NCBI RefSeq assembly: GCF_018704065.1
Contig: NZ_JAGUQP010000004.1
Location: 44,989 to 108,988, forward strand
From: Desulfovulcanus ferrireducens
Lineage (GTDB): Bacteria; Desulfobacterota; Desulfovibrionia; Desulfovibrionales; Desulfonatronovibrionaceae
Direction: 5' to 3'
Length of the DNA: 64,000 nt
Numbering within the stretch: position 1 is the stretch's first letter; every line of letters starts with the position of its first letter. The notes below the pieces were generated by a model, which saw nothing but the letters and a program-made list of their open reading frames with translations, was not told the origin of the DNA and ran no database searches. A program made the translations under genes and the position numbers. Positions 1-9,181 of this stretch are shown in pieces.

Positions 1-498
1 CATGGCCAGAATGATCAAAGCTGTCTTGGTTGGCAAAATATCCTTTGAGATAGAACCATCTTTCTGCCCCAGAACAATCCCCTCAACCAAAGCGGTCAGA
101 AAACAATTGTAAATACTCTCTAAACTCTTACGACAGGCTGAATTTTCAACAGCCAGCTCATAAGAATGACTGCGGTAAAGCAAAGCCAACTCACTCCGCA
201 ATCCTTCTGTCATATAAAAATAAACCTTGACCACCTCCTCCACCATCTCCAGCCCTGAAGAAAACTCTCGACCATGAACATTTTCGTCAACATTATGAAT
301 GATTCTTCCCTGAGCTCTTTTCAGGACCTCCAAAAACAAACCTTCCTTGCTTTTAAAATGATGAAAAATAGTCCCTTCGGCAGCCCCTGCGGCTTTGGCA
401 ATTTCTGATATTGCCGTATAACGAAAGCCCTTTTGGGCAAATAAACGAGTAGCCGCGTCCATAATCTTTGTTTTTAAGGAAACAGCTTGTCCTTGCAT
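1..498 (-). CDS. TetR/AcrR-family transcriptional regulator (C-terminus cut by window edge)
   Basis: All 166 codons from the ATG at 498 down to base 1 are open on the minus strand. The first 50 or so residues form a TetR-type helix-turn-helix: DAATRLFAQKGFRYTAISEI, then a recognition helix region with AAGAAEGTIFHHFKSKEGLF, the usual family signature. The following helical part would be the ligand-binding and dimer domain; it is incomplete because the gene runs off the window, so the effector cannot be guessed. The gene is divergent from rlmI, and two palindromes lie in the gap directly upstream of its start, as expected for autoregulation. The regulated partner may lie to the left, outside the window. 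Confidence 0.85.
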   Translation of the reverse strand, partial: MQGQAVSLKTKIMDAATRLFAQKGFRYTAISEIAKAAGAAEGTIFHHFKSKEGLFLEVLKRAQGRIIHNVDENVHGREFSSGLEMVEEVVKVYFYMTEGLRSELALLYRSHSYELAVENSACRKSLESIYNCFLTALVEGIVLGQKDGSISKDILPTKTALIILAM

Positions 499-522
499 AC
501 TTTCACTTTCTCCCTGACAAAA

Positions 523-569
523 ACTGAGTGAGCGCTCAGTCGGGAAAAACTAAGTGAAAAGTTTCACTT
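523..569. promoter_or_regulatory. Paired palindromes, candidate TetR operator
   Basis: Two inverted repeats sit 25-70 bases upstream of the TetR-type start. The first, 523-540, reads ACTGAG-N6-CTCAGT and contains the perfect palindrome TGAGCGCTCA (529-538). The second, 552-569, is AAGTGAAA-N2-TTTCACTT. Dyads of this size next to a TetR gene are typical autoregulatory operators. Which of the two is the TetR site is not decidable from sequence; a related TTTCACTTT also occurs at 501-509. Confidence 0.55.
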
Positions 570-648
570 TGTCAATAAAGAACCACTGGAAAGTTTTTAC
601 AGAAAAGATTAGGAGAGCAGTAAAAGTTACGTGTAGGTCAAAAAAGCA

Positions 649-1824
649 GTGAAAAAAATTTATTTAAAAAAAGACGAAGATCGAAGAATAAAGGCAGGCC
701 ACCTCTGGGTCTTTAGTAATGAGATTAACACTCAGAAAGTATCCTTAAAAAAATTCCAGCCCGGCGAAGAAGTCCATGTTCTCACTCACACCGGTAATTT
801 TCTTGCCTCAGGCTATATCAATCCGCACAGCCTGATTAGTGTACGCATCCTATCCAGAAATCCTAAATATGCTATTCCCGAACTTATAGCCTCAAGAATT
901 GTTGAGGCCAGGGCTTTGCGTCAGGATATATTCTCTGCCCCGTATTTTCGCCTGGTCTTTGCTGAAAGCGACTTCCTGCCGGGGCTTATTGTCGACCAGT
1001 TTCAAGACATCTTAAGCGTTCAATTAACCACCGCGGGCATGGATACAAGAAAAGACTTGGTAGAGAAAATATTGATTAACCAGACCCAGGCCAAAAACAT
1101 TGTCTGGAAAAATGACCTTTCAGCCCGGACCTTAGAGGGTCTGGATAGGCATGTTAAAATTACTGGCCAGGTTCCCGAACAAGGTTTTGTCATTGAAAAC
1201 GATCATAAATTTATTTTTCCTCTCATGAAAGGCCAAAAAACCGGCTGGTTTTATGACCAGAGAGATAACAGGCAGAAATTCGCCAGGTTTTGTACAGATA
1301 AAAATGTCTTGGACGTGTTTTCGTATGTAGGCGCAATGTCCATTTATGCAGCCAAGGCCGGAGCAAGACAAGTGCTGGCCATTGACAGCTCAAAATTAGC
1401 CTTGGATTTTGCTCTCGAAAACAGTTTGTTAAACGGCGTGAACTACAAACTAAAAACTATTTGTTCGGATGCAGTGAGCATAATGGAGGAAATGGTCATA
1501 GCCAAAGAAAAGTTTCAGGCCATAAGTATTGACCCCCCTGCTTTCATCAAGAGAAAAAAAGACAAAAAAAATGGACTCAAAGCTTACCTAAAAGTCAACG
1601 ATTTGGGGATCAAGCTACTAGCTAAAGGCGGGTACCTAATGACCTGCTCATGCTCTCAACATCTAAGTTTAAACGAGCTAATCAATGTCATCCGGCAGGC
1701 AGCACAAAAAAATGGCCGTTTTTTGCGTATCATCCAGTTTTGTCATCAGGGACCAGACCACCCTGTGCATCCGGCCATGCATGAAACTAACTATTTAAAA
1801 GGATTAATCTGCCAGGTTATGTAA
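649..1824 (+). CDS. rlmI: Class I SAM-dependent 23S rRNA (cytosine-C5) methyltransferase, RlmI type
   Basis: 391 residues, close to the usual 396 of RlmI (YccW). The N-terminal 80 residues form a PUA-like RNA-binding domain (GHLWVFSNEI near residue 17). The catalytic Rossmann domain shows the SAM-binding motif VLDVFSYVGAMS from residue 220, the acidic DSS at the end of strand 2, the DPPAF motif at 295-299 and the CSCS motif at 333-336 with the probable catalytic cysteine. Family members methylate C1962 of 23S rRNA. The start is GTG at 649; a good Shine-Dalgarno is not obvious, so the exact start is uncertain. No operon partner is visible downstream. Confidence 0.85.
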   Translation: MKKIYLKKDEDRRIKAGHLWVFSNEINTQKVSLKKFQPGEEVHVLTHTGNFLASGYINPHSLISVRILSRNPKYAIPELIASRIVEARALRQDIFSAPYFRLVFAESDFLPGLIVDQFQDILSVQLTTAGMDTRKDLVEKILINQTQAKNIVWKNDLSARTLEGLDRHVKITGQVPEQGFVIENDHKFIFPLMKGQKTGWFYDQRDNRQKFARFCTDKNVLDVFSYVGAMSIYAAKAGARQVLAIDSSKLALDFALENSLLNGVNYKLKTICSDAVSIMEEMVIAKEKFQAISIDPPAFIKRKKDKKNGLKAYLKVNDLGIKLLAKGGYLMTCSCSQHLSLNELINVIRQAAQKNGRFLRIIQFCHQGPDHPVHPAMHETNYLKGLICQVM

Positions 1825-1994
1825 TCAAACTTTGGTAGAGTATGATAAAGCCATTAAGGCCCGCGACAAGGGACTATACATCCTCCAAATGATGCGATAA
1901 GTCTATAAACTCAAAGTTATCCCCTCAATAAAAGAAACGCCTGTAGCGGCTCCCTTGACAGAAATAAGGCAAAAATATAAACAAATATGTCTTC

Positions 1995-2072
1995 GCCCCC
2001 GTAGCTCAGCAGGATAGAGCACGGGATTCCTAATCCCGGTTAGCCCAGGTTCGAGTCCTGGCGGGGGCACCA
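1995..2072 (+). tRNA. tRNA-Arg (anticodon CCT)
   Basis: Cloverleaf with acceptor stem GCCCCCG (1995-2001) pairing CGGGGGC (2062-2068), discriminator A, encoded CCA (2070-2072), anticodon stem CGGGA/TCCCG enclosing loop TTCCTAA, and T arm with GGTTCGAGTCC. It reads the AGG codon. Confidence 0.95.
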
Positions 2073-2897
2073 GCAATCAAAGTAAAATTCACCTCTTTTA
2101 ATAGTCCCGCAAAAAAGTCAACAGTCCACCTCAACTCCCCTTTTTTCAACCTGTTTAAATTAGTCTTTGGCCGCACAATTTTGATGTTTGAGTTAGTTAT
2201 TGAGCCCACTAAACTGCTCAACAAGCTACTCAACCAAAAGAAGGTTCAAAAAATTTTCAAAAGCGAAATAATAAATGCATGTTTTGAAAACTATAAATTA
2301 ATATAATTATATTTCTTATATGTTACGAAAAAAGTATATTCTGTTTATATGTACAGTCTAATCTATCGGTTCTTTATCAATTACCATCAAGGGAGCCAGC
2401 ACCATCTGAAAAAGAGAGTGTTTACTTTTTCTAAATTCATCCTTTTTCATAAATGTACATTCATATTAAGTTACTCACTCTGAAATGAACATTATTTATT
2501 GACGACCATTTACTTTCAAAACATACTGATGTCATAATAAAACAATCAGACGGTAGCACCTATCTTGAAAAATAGTTCTCGCTTTGATATGTCATGATGA
2601 TTTGCGTTTTTTTCTAACGCTATAAATCTTGACTGTTTTTCAGCAAAAAAAATACGAAGCAGAATAAAAAACGTGTCCATTTCTACATTTTTGTTTAGGA
2701 AGTAAGGACTTAACCCATGTTCTCCATCACTGAGAAAATCCGTAACGCTCTATTCGGTCATCAAACTAATAAAAAATGAAAAGCGTGGAGAATAAAAAAC
2801 TAGCCTTAACTATCTATTTCTTTGATTTTATTCAGGATATACAAAACGAAAATTACTTCATCACTTTAAACTTCAGTGCACCATAAGGCTACCCATC
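2073..2897. other. 825-base AT-rich intergenic region with one possible 20-codon ORF
   Basis: No convincing long ORF, RNA gene or repeat is visible. The only coding candidate is a 20-residue ORF at 2717-2779 on the plus strand (MFSITEKIRNALFGHQ...), preceded by TAAGGA eight bases from its ATG; it could be a leader peptide, a gene fragment or chance. The position downstream of a tRNA gene is a common insertion point, but no copy of the tRNA 3' end and no recombinase remnant could be found. Confidence 0.4.
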
Positions 2898-4007
2898 ATG
2901 CGTATTTATCTTGTAGGCGGGGCTGTCCGGGATGAACTACTTGGCAGACCAGTTAAAGACAGAGATTATGTCGTCTTTGAAGCCGATGAAGAAAGCTTTA
3001 AAAAGAGATTCCCCCAAGCAAAAAAAGTGGGAAATAAGATCCCTGTTTTTATCCTTCGGGACGCTCAGTATACTCTGTCCAGGTTTAAAAATATTGAAGA
3101 GGACTTAGAATATAGGGATCTGACCATAAACAGTCTGGCCAGAGACGAAACAGGGAAACTGATAGCCCATCCCTTAGCCCTGGCGGATCTTAAGCAAAAA
3201 ATTCTGCGTCCCATTTCCCGAGAAAACTTCTATGCGGACCCGTTGCGTGTCTTTAGAGTAGGCCGCTTTGCAGCCATTTTTAAGGACTTCACCCTTCATC
3301 CCAGCCTGAAACCAATCCTCAAGGAATTAGGACAAAGGCCCGATCTCTTGCAAAAAATTTCCCCGGAAAGAGTTGGACAAGAATTTTTAAAAGCCTTAGC
3401 CGGAGAAAAGCCAAGTCGATTCTTGCAGGTACTGGATGAATGCGCCTGCTTTGTTCCCTGGTTTGAAGAACTTGCCTGCGCCTCCAAAATTCCGGCCGGC
3501 CCCAAACCTCATCATAATGAATCTCTGCTTGAACATCTTGGTCAGGTGATGGATAAATTGTCGGGAGATGCGCTGCTGGTCTGGATGGGGCTTGCTCATG
3601 ATCTGGGCAAAACCATAACTCCTAGAAGCAACTGGCCCAGACATTTAAACCACGATAAATTAGGAGAAACCCTGGCCAAAAATTTAGCCACAAGACTTAA
3701 GCTACCCAAAAAATTTGTTTTTGCTGGACAAATTGCTGCCCGTTGGCATATGGTCGGAGGGTTGTATGATCAACTACGTCCGGGGACCAAAGTCGATCTG
3801 TTAAATAAATTGGGTTCAAGTGATATGATCAAATATTTTTTCACCCTGGTTAGAGCTGATAATGAGCTTGATTTTTTGCCCCGGGCTCAAAAGGACTGGC
3901 AAAAAATAAAATCTGTACATCTGCCCCCAAACTTTCACTATAACGGACCAAAAGCCGGAGAAATGCTTCGTATGCTTCAAGCCCAAAGACTGGTTCCAAG
4001 GACATAA
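2898..4007 (+). CDS. cca: tRNA nucleotidyltransferase (CCA-adding) with HD domain
   Basis: 369 residues. The class II nucleotidyltransferase head is clear: LVGGAVRDELLG at residues 5-16 followed by the metal-binding carboxylates in KDRDYVV (D21, D23), then the nucleotide-selecting region (EYRDLTINSLARD; RVFRVGRFAA). A C-terminal HD domain is present (LAHDLGK near residue 232), as in E. coli Cca, where it carries phosphatase and phosphodiesterase activity. The protein adds or repairs the 3' CCA of tRNAs. It is about 40 residues shorter than the E. coli enzyme at the C-terminus. The next gene starts 13 bases downstream, so the two are probably co-transcribed. Confidence 0.9.
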   Translation: MRIYLVGGAVRDELLGRPVKDRDYVVFEADEESFKKRFPQAKKVGNKIPVFILRDAQYTLSRFKNIEEDLEYRDLTINSLARDETGKLIAHPLALADLKQKILRPISRENFYADPLRVFRVGRFAAIFKDFTLHPSLKPILKELGQRPDLLQKISPERVGQEFLKALAGEKPSRFLQVLDECACFVPWFEELACASKIPAGPKPHHNESLLEHLGQVMDKLSGDALLVWMGLAHDLGKTITPRSNWPRHLNHDKLGETLAKNLATRLKLPKKFVFAGQIAARWHMVGGLYDQLRPGTKVDLLNKLGSSDMIKYFFTLVRADNELDFLPRAQKDWQKIKSVHLPPNFHYNGPKAGEMLRMLQAQRLVPRT

Positions 4008-4019
4008 GAGAGTTCTTAA

Positions 4020-5276
4020 ATGAAAAGAGTACTCGTTGTTGAACACAGTAACTTTTTTGCTATGGTCATAAAAAATAAGCTTCAGACAGAGGCTCATTTT
4101 TATGTCACCTGGGCCAAAAACCTGTCTGAAGCTGTCAAGGAGCTAAACAAAAACACAGATTTTTTAGCTGCGGTCCTTGACTTCAGTTTGCCAGATGCGC
4201 CGGAAGGAGAAATTATTGATGAGGTCATCAATAAAGGTATTCCCTCTATTGTTTTTACCAGTAATATCAGTAAAAAAATTCATAAGTTCGTCAACTCCAA
4301 AAAAATTGTGGACTATATCTTAAAAGATGACCCCAACAGTATAGATTATCTCATTTCCTTACTCAAACGCCTAGAAAGTAATCCGGACACTAAGATCCTC
4401 GTTGTTGACGATTCCCCTCTATTTCGTAAAACCATCACAGATCTACTTAAAAACCACCGATATAGTGTCTTTAACGCATGCAATGGCAAGGAAGCCCTTA
4501 AAGTTCTTGATGAGCACCCGGATATCAAGTTAGTCATCACGGATTTTAACATGCCGGAAATGGATGGTTATATCCTTACCCAAAAAATCAGGGAAAAGTA
4601 CAGCAAGGATGAGCTGGCCATTATCGGCATCTCTTCTGAAGGTAACGGTTACATGGCTGCGCGTTTTTTAAAATATGGTGCCAATGATTTTATTGTCAAA
4701 CAAACCTTCATAACTGAAGAATTTTATTGTCGCGTCATCCTCCACTTAGATACTCTAAAACGTCTGCAAGCAATAAAAAATGCAGCCATAAAAGACTTTC
4801 TCACAGGACTCTATAACCGCAGATACTTTTTTGAGTTTGGCCAAAAACTTTTTGAAAGCGCAAAACGCGATAACCTATCCCTTGGCTGCGCCATGATTGA
4901 TGTGGATCACTTTAAAAAAATAAACGATACTTATGGACACAAGGCTGGTGACCTTGTGCTCCAGCAAGTATCATCGATTCTCAAAAACAGGATGCGTGGC
5001 ACGGACATCATTGCCAGAATTGGAGGTGAAGAATTTTGTGTCCTGACCGTTAACTTAAAAGAAAAAGATGCAAAAAAAGTGTTTGAAACTTTACGTCAAA
5101 CAGTAGAAGATTCACCCGTAGAGATTGATGATGGGGAAAAAATCAAAGTGACCATAAGTATTGGTGTGGTTACTGAACTTGCTGATAGCCTTGAAGATAT
5201 GCTCAAGAAGGCTGACTCTTTGCTCTATGAAGCCAAAAAAACCGGACGAAACAAAGTGATCGTGAACAAACCATAA
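4020..5276 (+). CDS. Two-receiver GGDEF diguanylate cyclase (PleD-like)
   Basis: 418 residues: receiver 1 (about 1-115), receiver 2 (about 123-245) and a GGDEF domain (about 260-415). Receiver 2 keeps the acidic pair (VVDDSP), the phospho-acceptor Asp in ITDFNMPEMDG and the C-terminal Lys. Receiver 1 has Glu-His where the acidic pair should be, so it is probably a non-phosphorylated dimerisation or adaptor domain, as in PleD. The cyclase domain has GGEEF near 334 and an RGTD inhibitory site five residues before it, so c-di-GMP product inhibition is expected. No histidine kinase lies nearby. A terminator follows directly. Confidence 0.9.
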   Translation: MKRVLVVEHSNFFAMVIKNKLQTEAHFYVTWAKNLSEAVKELNKNTDFLAAVLDFSLPDAPEGEIIDEVINKGIPSIVFTSNISKKIHKFVNSKKIVDYILKDDPNSIDYLISLLKRLESNPDTKILVVDDSPLFRKTITDLLKNHRYSVFNACNGKEALKVLDEHPDIKLVITDFNMPEMDGYILTQKIREKYSKDELAIIGISSEGNGYMAARFLKYGANDFIVKQTFITEEFYCRVILHLDTLKRLQAIKNAAIKDFLTGLYNRRYFFEFGQKLFESAKRDNLSLGCAMIDVDHFKKINDTYGHKAGDLVLQQVSSILKNRMRGTDIIARIGGEEFCVLTVNLKEKDAKKVFETLRQTVEDSPVEIDDGEKIKVTISIGVVTELADSLEDMLKKADSLLYEAKKTGRNKVIVNKP

Positions 5277-5290
5277 GTCACGACAAAATA

Positions 5291-5322
5291 AAAAAGGCAG
5301 CTTTAAAAAGCTGCCTTTTTCT
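5291..5322. terminator. Bidirectional Rho-independent terminator
   Basis: Stem AAAGGCAGCTTT/AAAGCTGCCTTT with flanking A and T runs that allow function on both strands. It separates the cyclase gene (plus) from the tRNA-Leu/secG/tpiA/pgk group (minus). Confidence 0.85.
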
Positions 5323-5329
5323 CTTCTTG

Positions 5330-5415
5330 TGGTGCCGAAGGGGGGACTCGAACCCCCACGGGCGTAGCCCACTACCCCCTCAAGATAGCGTGTCTACCAG
5401 TTCCACCACTTCGGC
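5330..5415 (-). tRNA. tRNA-Leu (anticodon GAG)
   Basis: Minus-strand cloverleaf with acceptor GCCGAAG/CTTCGGC, discriminator A and encoded CCA (5330-5332). The anticodon stem CTATC/GGTAG encloses TTGAGGG, giving anticodon GAG. A long class II variable arm is present, as expected for leucine. It lies 48 bases downstream of secG, so it may be processed from the secG transcript. Confidence 0.95.
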
Positions 5416-5463
5416 ACAATATCAATAAACTCCTGCAAAACGAGTGAGCAGGGTTTATATACC

Positions 5464-5823
5464 CTACTGAGCGGATTGTCCAGTATTTTTACCCGAGTTT
5501 TGCTCGTTTTCCACTGGGACTTTGTTTGTCTCTGCAGGCACTGCAGGCTCTTCTGTTATTGGGGCATCAAGCACAATTGATGCCTTGCGAGCAGTATGCT
5601 TTTTGGCGCTCATATAAGTAAAAGTAAGAGATGTACAGAAAAAGACTACCGCTGCCCCTGCAGTTAATTTAGACAAAAGCCCACCTGCACCACTACTGCC
5701 AAAAAGGCTACCACCGCCACCACCAAAAATAACACCCATGCCTTCTTTGCCTGACTGTAGCAGGACCAGAATAACCAGGGCAATACAAGCAATAATATGG
5801 ATAGTGATTATTAGAGTCTGCAA
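5464..5823 (-). CDS. secG: Protein translocase subunit SecG
   Basis: 119 residues. Two hydrophobic segments (about 3-22 and 53-73) flank a Gly-rich linker with GGGGGSLFGSSGAGGLLSK, the SecG hallmark; the charged C-terminal tail is rich in Glu, Pro and Asn. SecG is the auxiliary inner-membrane subunit of SecYEG. The start is TTG at 5823, supported by AGGAGG eight bases upstream. It follows tpiA and pgk in the same direction, a common bacterial neighbourhood. Confidence 0.92.
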   Translation of the reverse strand: MQTLIITIHIIACIALVILVLLQSGKEGMGVIFGGGGGSLFGSSGAGGLLSKLTAGAAVVFFCTSLTFTYMSAKKHTARKASIVLDAPITEEPAVPAETNKVPVENEQNSGKNTGQSAQ

Positions 5824-5935
5824 CGAGAATTCCTCCTCTTGGAGATTATAGTTTGAAGTTTGAAGCCTGAAATCTTAAAGTGACCAAGCTAACTATGGCA
5901 CAAAAATTTGCCCGACTGAAGCAATAATAAAGACT

Positions 5936-6691
5936 TTATTCTGCTAAAACGATTTGACTAAAGCTTTCAGCCTTCAAACTTGCCCCACCTACCAGCACTC
6001 CATCCACATTGTCAAGACCAAGAATCTGACTGGCATTGTCAGGCTTTACACTACCCCCATATAATATTCTGATATCCTTATAGAACTGAAAATATTCAGC
6101 CAATTCATTACGAATAAATGTGTGCGCATGCACAATTTCCTTGGGCCCGGCCACTTCTCCGGTTCCAATAGCCCAAACCGGCTCATAGGCAATAGACAAT
6201 CGCTGCGGCTCTATATCCTTTTCTACTCCGGCAAGACCTTTGGCGAGCTGGCGATGCAGAACTTCTTCTACCTGTCCTTTTTTGCGCTCTTCAATCTTTT
6301 CACCAATACATAAAATAATATTCAGCCCTTTTTCCAAGCCAAACCGAACCTTCTGACCAACGAACTCATCTGTTTCACCCAAAACATGCCTTCGCTCTGA
6401 GTGACCGGCCAAGGCAAATGAGCAACCCAAATCTTTAAGCTGCACAGGGCTTATCTCCCCAGTATATGCCCCTTGCTCTTCGGGATAAAAATTTTGGGCC
6501 CCCAGGTAATAGTTTTCTACTCCCGAAAAGACTTCGCCAACTCCTTTTAACAGTGTAAAGGAGGGAATTAAAAGCACTTCTCTATCCGCAGGCAAATCTT
6601 GCCTGGTAGCCACTAACAACTCACGGGCCGTCTGCATCCCTTCGGACCAAGTCTTGAACATTTTCCAATTGGCCGCAATTAACTTCTTCAT
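5936..6691 (-). CDS. tpiA: Triosephosphate isomerase
   Basis: 251 residues from the ATG at 6691. Active-site elements are all present: AANWKMFK (substrate Asn and Lys), ALAGHSERR (catalytic His) and AYEPVWAIGTG (catalytic Glu with loop 6), plus YGGSV and the phosphate-binding GVLVGGASL near the end. It interconverts dihydroxyacetone phosphate and glyceraldehyde 3-phosphate. A GTG at 6700 is also open, but the ATG overlaps the pgk stop as ATGA and has GAGGAG at a proper distance, so the ATG is preferred. Translationally coupled to pgk. Confidence 0.95.
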   Translation of the reverse strand: MKKLIAANWKMFKTWSEGMQTARELLVATRQDLPADREVLLIPSFTLLKGVGEVFSGVENYYLGAQNFYPEEQGAYTGEISPVQLKDLGCSFALAGHSERRHVLGETDEFVGQKVRFGLEKGLNIILCIGEKIEERKKGQVEEVLHRQLAKGLAGVEKDIEPQRLSIAYEPVWAIGTGEVAGPKEIVHAHTFIRNELAEYFQFYKDIRILYGGSVKPDNASQILGLDNVDGVLVGGASLKAESFSQIVLAE

Positions 6692-7872
6692 TGTTTGCAC
6701 TCCTCTAAAGCCTTAAAAGCTGGTAGTTCCCTACCTTCTAAAAACTGTAAAAAAGACCCTCCACCTGTAGAAATAAAACTGAATTTCTCGGTTAGCCCAG
6801 CCTTGTGGATCAAAGCATCAGTGTCACCTCCACCTACAATGGTCAAGGCATCCAAGTGAGCGATACTCTCTGCCAGGTTCAAAGATCCCTGGGCAAAGGT
6901 AGAGTTCTCAAAAGCTCCCATGGGGCCATTCCAGACCACTGTACGGGCATCTCTGAGCACCTCGGCAAACAGGGTATGTGTTGCCGGTCCTATATCCAAA
7001 GCCATTTCTTCCTGAGGAATATCCTGATATGGACAGACTCCAGAGGCCAACTCACCATCTGGACTTGTACCAGTAATAAAGTCAACAGGTAAATACAGGC
7101 TAACTCCTTTTTCTCTGGCTGTAACCAAAATCTTTTGGGCCTCTGAAATAAGGTCTTTCTCTACCAGAGACCTGCCCATGGCCACACCCTGGGCCTGTAA
7201 AAAAGTATTGGCCATGGCCCCGCCTATAATCAGCCTGTCCACTTTATCCAACAAGCTGTTTAAGATTCCAAGCTTAGAAGAAACCTTTGCTCCGCCAGAC
7301 ACGGCCACAAAGGGACGCTCAGGATTTTTCAGGGCCTTCCGCAAATACTTCCACTCTCTTTCCAGCAAAAGACCTGCGCAACATTTTGGCACGTATTTAG
7401 TCACCTCTACTACAGATGCATGTTCCCGATGGGCAACTCCAAAGGCATCATTGACATAGATCTCTCCCATCCTGGCTAATTCACGGGCAAATTCAGGATC
7501 ATTTTTCTGCTCACCAGGGTGAAAACGGAGATTCTCCAAAAGCATAATTTGCCCTGGCTTTAAGTTTTGAGCCAGGTTCAAGACTTCTTCCCCAATACAA
7601 TCCGGGGCCATAATCACATCTCTATTCAGCAACTCTTTAAGCCTTTCAGCAACGGGCTTAAGGGATAACTCAGGCCTCTTCTTCCCCTTAGGCTTGCCTA
7701 GGTGGGAACAAAGAACAACGCTAGCTCCTTTTTCCAGAAGATAGTTGATCGTAGGCAGACTAGCTCTGATTCGATTGTCATCAGTAATAGCCCCATCTTT
7801 TAAGGGCACGTTATAATCTACGCGCATGATGATTCTTTTGCCCTGGATATCAACCTGATCCAAAAACAGCAT
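6688..7872 (-). CDS. pgk: Phosphoglycerate kinase
   Basis: 394 residues, full length. Substrate-binding RVDYNVPL and SHLGKPKG, the RFHPGE loop, AVSGGAKVSSK, the nucleotide site WNGPMGAFE and the C-terminal GGGDTDAL / STGGGSFL motifs are all intact. It makes ATP and 3-phosphoglycerate from 1,3-bisphosphoglycerate in glycolysis. First gene of the pgk-tpiA-secG group; its stop overlaps the tpiA start. Confidence 0.95.
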   Translation of the reverse strand: MLFLDQVDIQGKRIIMRVDYNVPLKDGAITDDNRIRASLPTINYLLEKGASVVLCSHLGKPKGKKRPELSLKPVAERLKELLNRDVIMAPDCIGEEVLNLAQNLKPGQIMLLENLRFHPGEQKNDPEFARELARMGEIYVNDAFGVAHREHASVVEVTKYVPKCCAGLLLEREWKYLRKALKNPERPFVAVSGGAKVSSKLGILNSLLDKVDRLIIGGAMANTFLQAQGVAMGRSLVEKDLISEAQKILVTAREKGVSLYLPVDFITGTSPDGELASGVCPYQDIPQEEMALDIGPATHTLFAEVLRDARTVVWNGPMGAFENSTFAQGSLNLAESIAHLDALTIVGGGDTDALIHKAGLTEKFSFISTGGGSFLQFLEGRELPAFKALEECKQ

Positions 7873-8218
7873 ACGCCCTCTCCTTGTCCTGGAGTTCAGA
7901 GTTTCAAGTTAAAGGTTCAAAATTATGCCAAATTCAACCCAAAAAAATCAAAATTCTAGCCAGCTTTAATTTAATACCAGTAAAAATTCAATGTAAATTT
8001 CATCGGCTCTGTCAAATTTGGCCGAGTAGCGCTAGAACCACTTTATAAATTTATGATTGAATTTTTTTATTTAAATATTATATAAACTAGTAATAACTTT
8101 TTTCAGCGAGATTAATCACTGTTCTTGCCTCTCCCAACTTTGTCAACTAACCTCTTGAAAAAAGTAACAGGTCTGCACGTACTTATATTTCACATCCCAC
8201 CAAAAAAGGGGAACATCT
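7873..8218. other. 346-base divergent intergenic region between pgk and the PflX-like gene
   Basis: AT-rich spacer between two divergent transcription units, so it must hold promoters for both, but no clear -35/-10 pair, operator or RNA element stands out. A Shine-Dalgarno (AAGGGGAA) precedes the plus-strand gene. Confidence 0.4.
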
Positions 8219-9154
8219 ATGCAACCAGTATATATCAAAACCTATAAATCCGGTGAACTCCGAAAAAAGATAACTCAATTCAAACAGATCTTAAATGATT
8301 GCACCCTTTGCCCCCGCAAGTGTCATGTCCGGCGTACAGACAACGAACTAGGGCTTTGCAAGACTGGTCGACTGGCCCAGGTTGCCAGCTTTGACCTCCA
8401 TTTTGGTGAAGAATCACCCCTGGTTGGCAAGGGAGGGTCTGGGGCCATCTTTTTTGCCCATTGCAATCTTGGGTGTGTATTTTGTCAAAACTATTCTATC
8501 AGCCTAAGCGATACCAAGTTTCAAGAAGTTTATCCCAACCAACTGGCCTTTATCATGCTTGAATTACAAAAAAAGGGAGCTGAAAACATCAACTTTGTCA
8601 CCCCATCTCATGTAGTAGCGCAAGTTGTAGAGGCTTTACCCGAAGCCATTGAACAAGGTCTGAATTTGCCCTTGGTCTACAATACCAGTTCCTATGATAG
8701 TCTGAACACCCTCAAGTTACTAGACGGAGTCATAGATATTTATCTGGCCGACGTAAAATTTTTCTCACCCAAACACTCCAAAAAATACACCCGTGCCACT
8801 GATTACCCAGAGGTAGCTATGCAAGCTATCCAGGAAATGTATGCCCAGGTAGGTGGTATAGTTCTGGATGCCCGGGGCTTGGCCCAAAAAGGACTAATGG
8901 TCAGGCACCTGCTGATGCCAGGTGAGATTGCTGACACGGACAAATGGCTCGAATTTCTTCACGAGCATAAAATGCATGATGTTTATTTAAATATCATGGA
9001 CCAGTATCATCCTGCTGGCCGTGCGGACGAATTTCCAGAACTAATGGATAAAATCACTTACACACAATGGGAAAAAGCCGTGACCAAGGCTCAAAAAATG
9101 GGCTTTAAATATATTGATCCTGGCAGTTCTAGAATTTTTAACCTATTATTTTAA
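8219..9154 (+). CDS. Radical SAM protein, PflX/COG1313-like
   Basis: 311 residues. The radical-SAM cluster motif is CNLGCVFCQN (near residue 83). An extra N-terminal Cys set (CTLCPRKC near residue 24 and LGLCKTG) resembles the auxiliary cluster of PflA-related proteins annotated as PflX. The DVKFFSP and MDQYHPAGRADEFPE stretches also fit that family. Its substrate is not established; no glycyl-radical enzyme is encoded nearby, so pyruvate formate-lyase activation is unsupported. Only 27 bases separate it from archease and rtcB on the same strand, so the three are probably one operon. Confidence 0.8.
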   Translation: MQPVYIKTYKSGELRKKITQFKQILNDCTLCPRKCHVRRTDNELGLCKTGRLAQVASFDLHFGEESPLVGKGGSGAIFFAHCNLGCVFCQNYSISLSDTKFQEVYPNQLAFIMLELQKKGAENINFVTPSHVVAQVVEALPEAIEQGLNLPLVYNTSSYDSLNTLKLLDGVIDIYLADVKFFSPKHSKKYTRATDYPEVAMQAIQEMYAQVGGIVLDARGLAQKGLMVRHLLMPGEIADTDKWLEFLHEHKMHDVYLNIMDQYHPAGRADEFPELMDKITYTQWEKAVTKAQKMGFKYIDPGSSRIFNLLF

Positions 9155-9181
9155 CTGGATATCTATGGAGAATCTAAAAAA

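Noticed and set aside
2030..2233. Minus-strand ORF overlapping the tRNA-Arg
   Set aside because: It runs through the tRNA gene and has no recognisable protein features.
1995..2897. Genomic island at tRNA-Arg
   Set aside because: No integrase remnant and no direct repeat of the tRNA 3' end could be found in the following 825 bases.
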